DNA from: Paraburkholderia sp. BL9I2N2
GTDB taxonomy: Bacteria; Pseudomonadota; Gammaproteobacteria; Burkholderiales; Burkholderiaceae
Direction: 5' to 3'
NCBI RefSeq assembly: GCF_004339745.1
Contig: NZ_SMGP01000001.1
Coordinates: 992,001 to 1,056,000, forward strand
Length of the DNA stretch: 64,000 bases
The notes beneath the pieces are model-generated. The model ran no database searches. It was given only the letters and a program-made list of their open reading frames with translations, and had not been told where the DNA came from. Numbering within the stretch: position 1 is the stretch's first letter; every line of letters starts with the position of its first letter. Of this stretch, positions 62,298 to 64,000 are shown piece after piece. Position numbers and translations under genes: made by a program.

Positions 62298-63095
62298 TCA
62301 ACCTAACGGCAACGCCCGAATCCCTTCAGCATCGATACGCAAATACCCGCCACGGCGCTCGCCGTGGTCGAGATCCCAATCCGGCAAAACCCAGCGCGTG
62401 CCGCCCGGCTCGCGATGCCGCGCCGGCCGGTGCGTGTGCCCATGAATGATGGTCGCCGTTTTCGACGACTTGAATAACGCGGCCACGGCCGCCGCCGTCA
62501 CGTCGTACTTCGGCGTAACCGGCCGCGAGCGGCCTTGGTCGCTTTTCGCGCGCATGTTCTCGGCGAGTTTCTGACGCCAGCGTAACGGCCACGCGAGAAA
62601 CAGCATCTGCGCGAAACGGTTGCGCGCAAAATGCCGGAACAATTGATAGCCGCGATCCGCGGTGCACAAGCCATCGCCATGCGCGAGCGCGATGCGCGTG
62701 CCGAATGCGGTGATCACAAACGGATCGGGCAGCCAGATCGCGCCGGCCGCTTTCATGAAACGCTTGCCCAGCAGAAAATCGCGGTTGCCGTGCATGATGT
62801 AGAGCGCGATGCCGCGCTCGGACAGCGTATGCAACAGCGCCGCCATGCGCGCGACGAACGGCTCGACGAGCATGTCGTCGCCGATCCAGTACTCGAACAG
62901 ATCGCCGAGTATGAAAACCGAATCGGCCTGCTCGGCCGTGAAGCGGATGAAATGCTCGAACGCGGCGACCGTACGCGGAATCGCCTCGCTCAGATGAATA
63001 TCGGAGAGGAGAAAAAACGGGCGTGCGGCGTGCGGGCGTTTGCCCTCGCCAGGCACGCCCGCGGCGACGCTTCGCAGCGGCGTTTCTTGCAGCAT
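62298..63095 (-). CDS. lpxH: UDP-2,3-diacylglucosamine diphosphatase LpxH
   Basis: Calcineurin-like phosphoesterase cleaving UDP-2,3-diacylglucosamine to lipid X in lipid A synthesis. 265 aa. All metal and lipid-site motifs are seen: LLSDIHLSEAIP, FILGDLFEYWIGDD, MHGNRDFLLG, LAHGDGLCTAD and IIHGHTHRPA. The N-terminal 25 residues are extra compared with E. coli. ppiB lies 47 bases upstream on the same strand, as in many betaproteobacteria, so both probably share a transcript. Confidence 0.95.
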   Translation of the reverse strand: MLQETPLRSVAAGVPGEGKRPHAARPFFLLSDIHLSEAIPRTVAAFEHFIRFTAEQADSVFILGDLFEYWIGDDMLVEPFVARMAALLHTLSERGIALYIMHGNRDFLLGKRFMKAAGAIWLPDPFVITAFGTRIALAHGDGLCTADRGYQLFRHFARNRFAQMLFLAWPLRWRQKLAENMRAKSDQGRSRPVTPKYDVTAAAVAALFKSSKTATIIHGHTHRPARHREPGGTRWVLPDWDLDHGERRGGYLRIDAEGIRALPLG

Positions 63096-63142
63096 TGAAG
63101 GTGCCTGATGTCAGTTCGAACGAGTCGACGCTTCGTTCACGT

Positions 63143-63637
63143 TCAGTCGACGATCACAGCCTTTTCGATCACCACGTCGTCCGCCGGCACGTCCTGATGG
63201 AAGCCCTTCGAACCCGTCTTGACCTTCTTGATCTTCTCGACGATGTCCATGCCTTCGACGACCTTGCCGAACACGGCGTAGCCCCAGCCCTGCGGCGTCG
63301 GCGACGAATGGTTCAGGAAATCGTTGTCGTTCACGTTGATGAAGAATTGTGCCGTGGCCGAATGCGGGTCGTTCGTGCGAGCCATGGCGACCGAGCCGTT
63401 CACGTTCTTCAGACCGTTGTTCGCTTCGTTGGTGATCGGCTCGGCCGTCGGCTTCTGCTTCATGCCGGGTTCGAAGCCGCCGCCCTGGATCATGAAGCCG
63501 TCGATCACGCGGTGGAACACCGTGTTGTCGTAGTGGCCGGCCTTCACGTAATTGAGGAAGTTCTCAACCGACTTCGGCGCCTTTTCAGCGTCCAGTTCGA
63601 GTTTGATGACGCCGTGGTTCGTATGCAGTTCAACCAT
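63143..63637 (-). CDS. ppiB: Cytoplasmic peptidyl-prolyl cis-trans isomerase B (cyclophilin)
   Basis: Cyclophilin-type prolyl isomerase. 164 aa from ATG 63637 ([21 protein letters not shown]), AAAGGA upstream. Seen: [15 protein letters not shown] with the catalytic Arg, the [16 protein letters not shown] core, and [15 protein letters not shown]. No signal peptide, so cytoplasmic. It lies between a second cyclophilin gene and lpxH, all on the minus strand. Confidence 0.96.
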   Translation of the reverse strand: MVELHTNHGVIKLELDAEKAPKSVENFLNYVKAGHYDNTVFHRVIDGFMIQGGGFEPGMKQKPTAEPITNEANNGLKNVNGSVAMARTNDPHSATAQFFINVNDNDFLNHSSPTPQGWGYAVFGKVVEGMDIVEKIKKVKTGSKGFHQDVPADDVVIEKAVIVD

Positions 63638-63788
63638 GATGGAATCCTTTGATGAACAGGGTGGGTAAAAGGCGCGGCGAGTCGTCATGAACTGACGCCG
63701 GGCCGCGCCGGGGCGTGGATTGAGCGCTGATGCTTTTCTCGTGGGCGCGGTGTCTTGCGCGCGCTTTCAGTGCTCGCCTTTGCTTCAA

Positions 63789-64000
63789 TTACTTGCCGAC
63801 GACCGTGGCCGACTCGATCACGACCGGCTTTTGCGGCACGTCGCTCATCGGGCCGCGCGAGGTAGTGGGCGTGCCTTCGATCTTCTTCACGACGTCCATG
63901 CCGCTCGTGACCTTGCCGAACACCGCATAGCCGTTGCCGTCCGGATTCGGATAGTCGAGGCCGGCATTGTCCACCGTATTGATGAAGAACTGCGCGGTGG
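63789..64000 (-). CDS. Second cyclophilin peptidyl-prolyl isomerase (5' part cut by window end)
   Basis: The visible 69 codons give the C-terminal third of a cyclophilin: [17 protein letters not shown] at the window edge, then [18 protein letters not shown] and a tail ending [11 protein letters not shown]. The frame stays open through base 64000, so the start is outside. The longer form next to ppiB in this group is usually a periplasmic PpiA with a signal peptide, but that part is not visible, so the location is inferred. Codon use matches ppiB. Confidence 0.88.
   Translation of the reverse strand, partial: TAQFFINTVDNAGLDYPNPDGNGYAVFGKVTSGMDVVKKIEGTPTTSRGPMSDVPQKPVVIESATVVGK

Overview
This is a high-GC stretch of a betaproteobacterial main chromosome. 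Gene content and order (lolCD-tatD-comEC, pyrG-kdsA-eno-ftsB, ispG-hisS-yfgM-bamB-der-hfq-hflXKC-hisZ-purA), GC-rich third codon positions and the frequent GTG/TTG starts fit Burkholderiaceae, most likely Paraburkholderia or Burkholderia. The genus is inferred from recalled family knowledge and synteny, not from a search. Nearly all of the window is housekeeping sequence. I see no insertion sequence, prophage, integrase, CRISPR array, toxin-antitoxin pair, tRNA or rRNA.

Layout. 0.2-6.5 kb: a small uncharacterised protein, the LolC/LolD lipoprotein-release transporter, a TatD nuclease and the DNA-uptake channel ComEC. 6.6-12.1 kb: an esterase-like hydrolase, then CTP synthase, KDO8P synthase, enolase and the divisome protein FtsB. 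12.2-14.3 kb (minus): a small lipoprotein, the redox chaperone Hsp33 and a gamma carbonic anhydrase-like protein. 14.6-23.8 kb (plus): a DUF455 ferritin-like protein, a hydrolase, a PHP phosphoesterase, a YciO/Sua5 protein, a site-2-protease-like M50 peptidase, TrpS, a methyltransferase, DapA, BamC and an MBL-fold hydrolase. 23.9-24.6 kb (minus): a Bax-inhibitor-1 family membrane protein.

24.9-44.4 kb is one long plus-strand series: ndk, rlmN, rodZ, ispG, hisS, yfgM, bamB, der, hfq, hflX, hflK, hflC, a DUF2065 protein, hisZ, purA, a phosphoribosyltransferase and kup. 44.6-46.9 kb (minus) is tex. 47.1-50.9 kb (plus) holds a secreted repeat protein, a DUF465 protein and a DinG-type helicase. 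51.0-52.8 kb (minus) holds an Ala-rich lipoprotein and a RoxA/YcfD-type ribosomal hydroxylase, divergent from a SlyD-like FKBP (plus). 53.3-59.8 kb (minus) holds a secreted phosphoesterase-like protein, mutS, an LplT-like transporter and suhB. 60.2-62.1 kb (plus) holds trmJ and cysE. 62.3-64.0 kb (minus) holds lpxH and two cyclophilins, the last cut by the window end.

Common themes are envelope biogenesis (LolCD, KdsA, LpxH, BamB, BamC, FtsB, RodZ, LplT-like), translation and RNA (TrpS, HisS, RlmN, TrmJ, Der, HflX, Hfq, SuhB, RoxA), nucleotide and amino-acid synthesis (PyrG, Ndk, PurA, DapA, HisZ, CysE) and protein quality control (HflKC, Hsp33, SlyD, the cyclophilins). I found no convincing previously undescribed system. 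The items most worth checking are unexplained intergenic hairpins, two low-complexity exported proteins, and promoter/start arrangements that suggest leaderless or tightly overlapping control.
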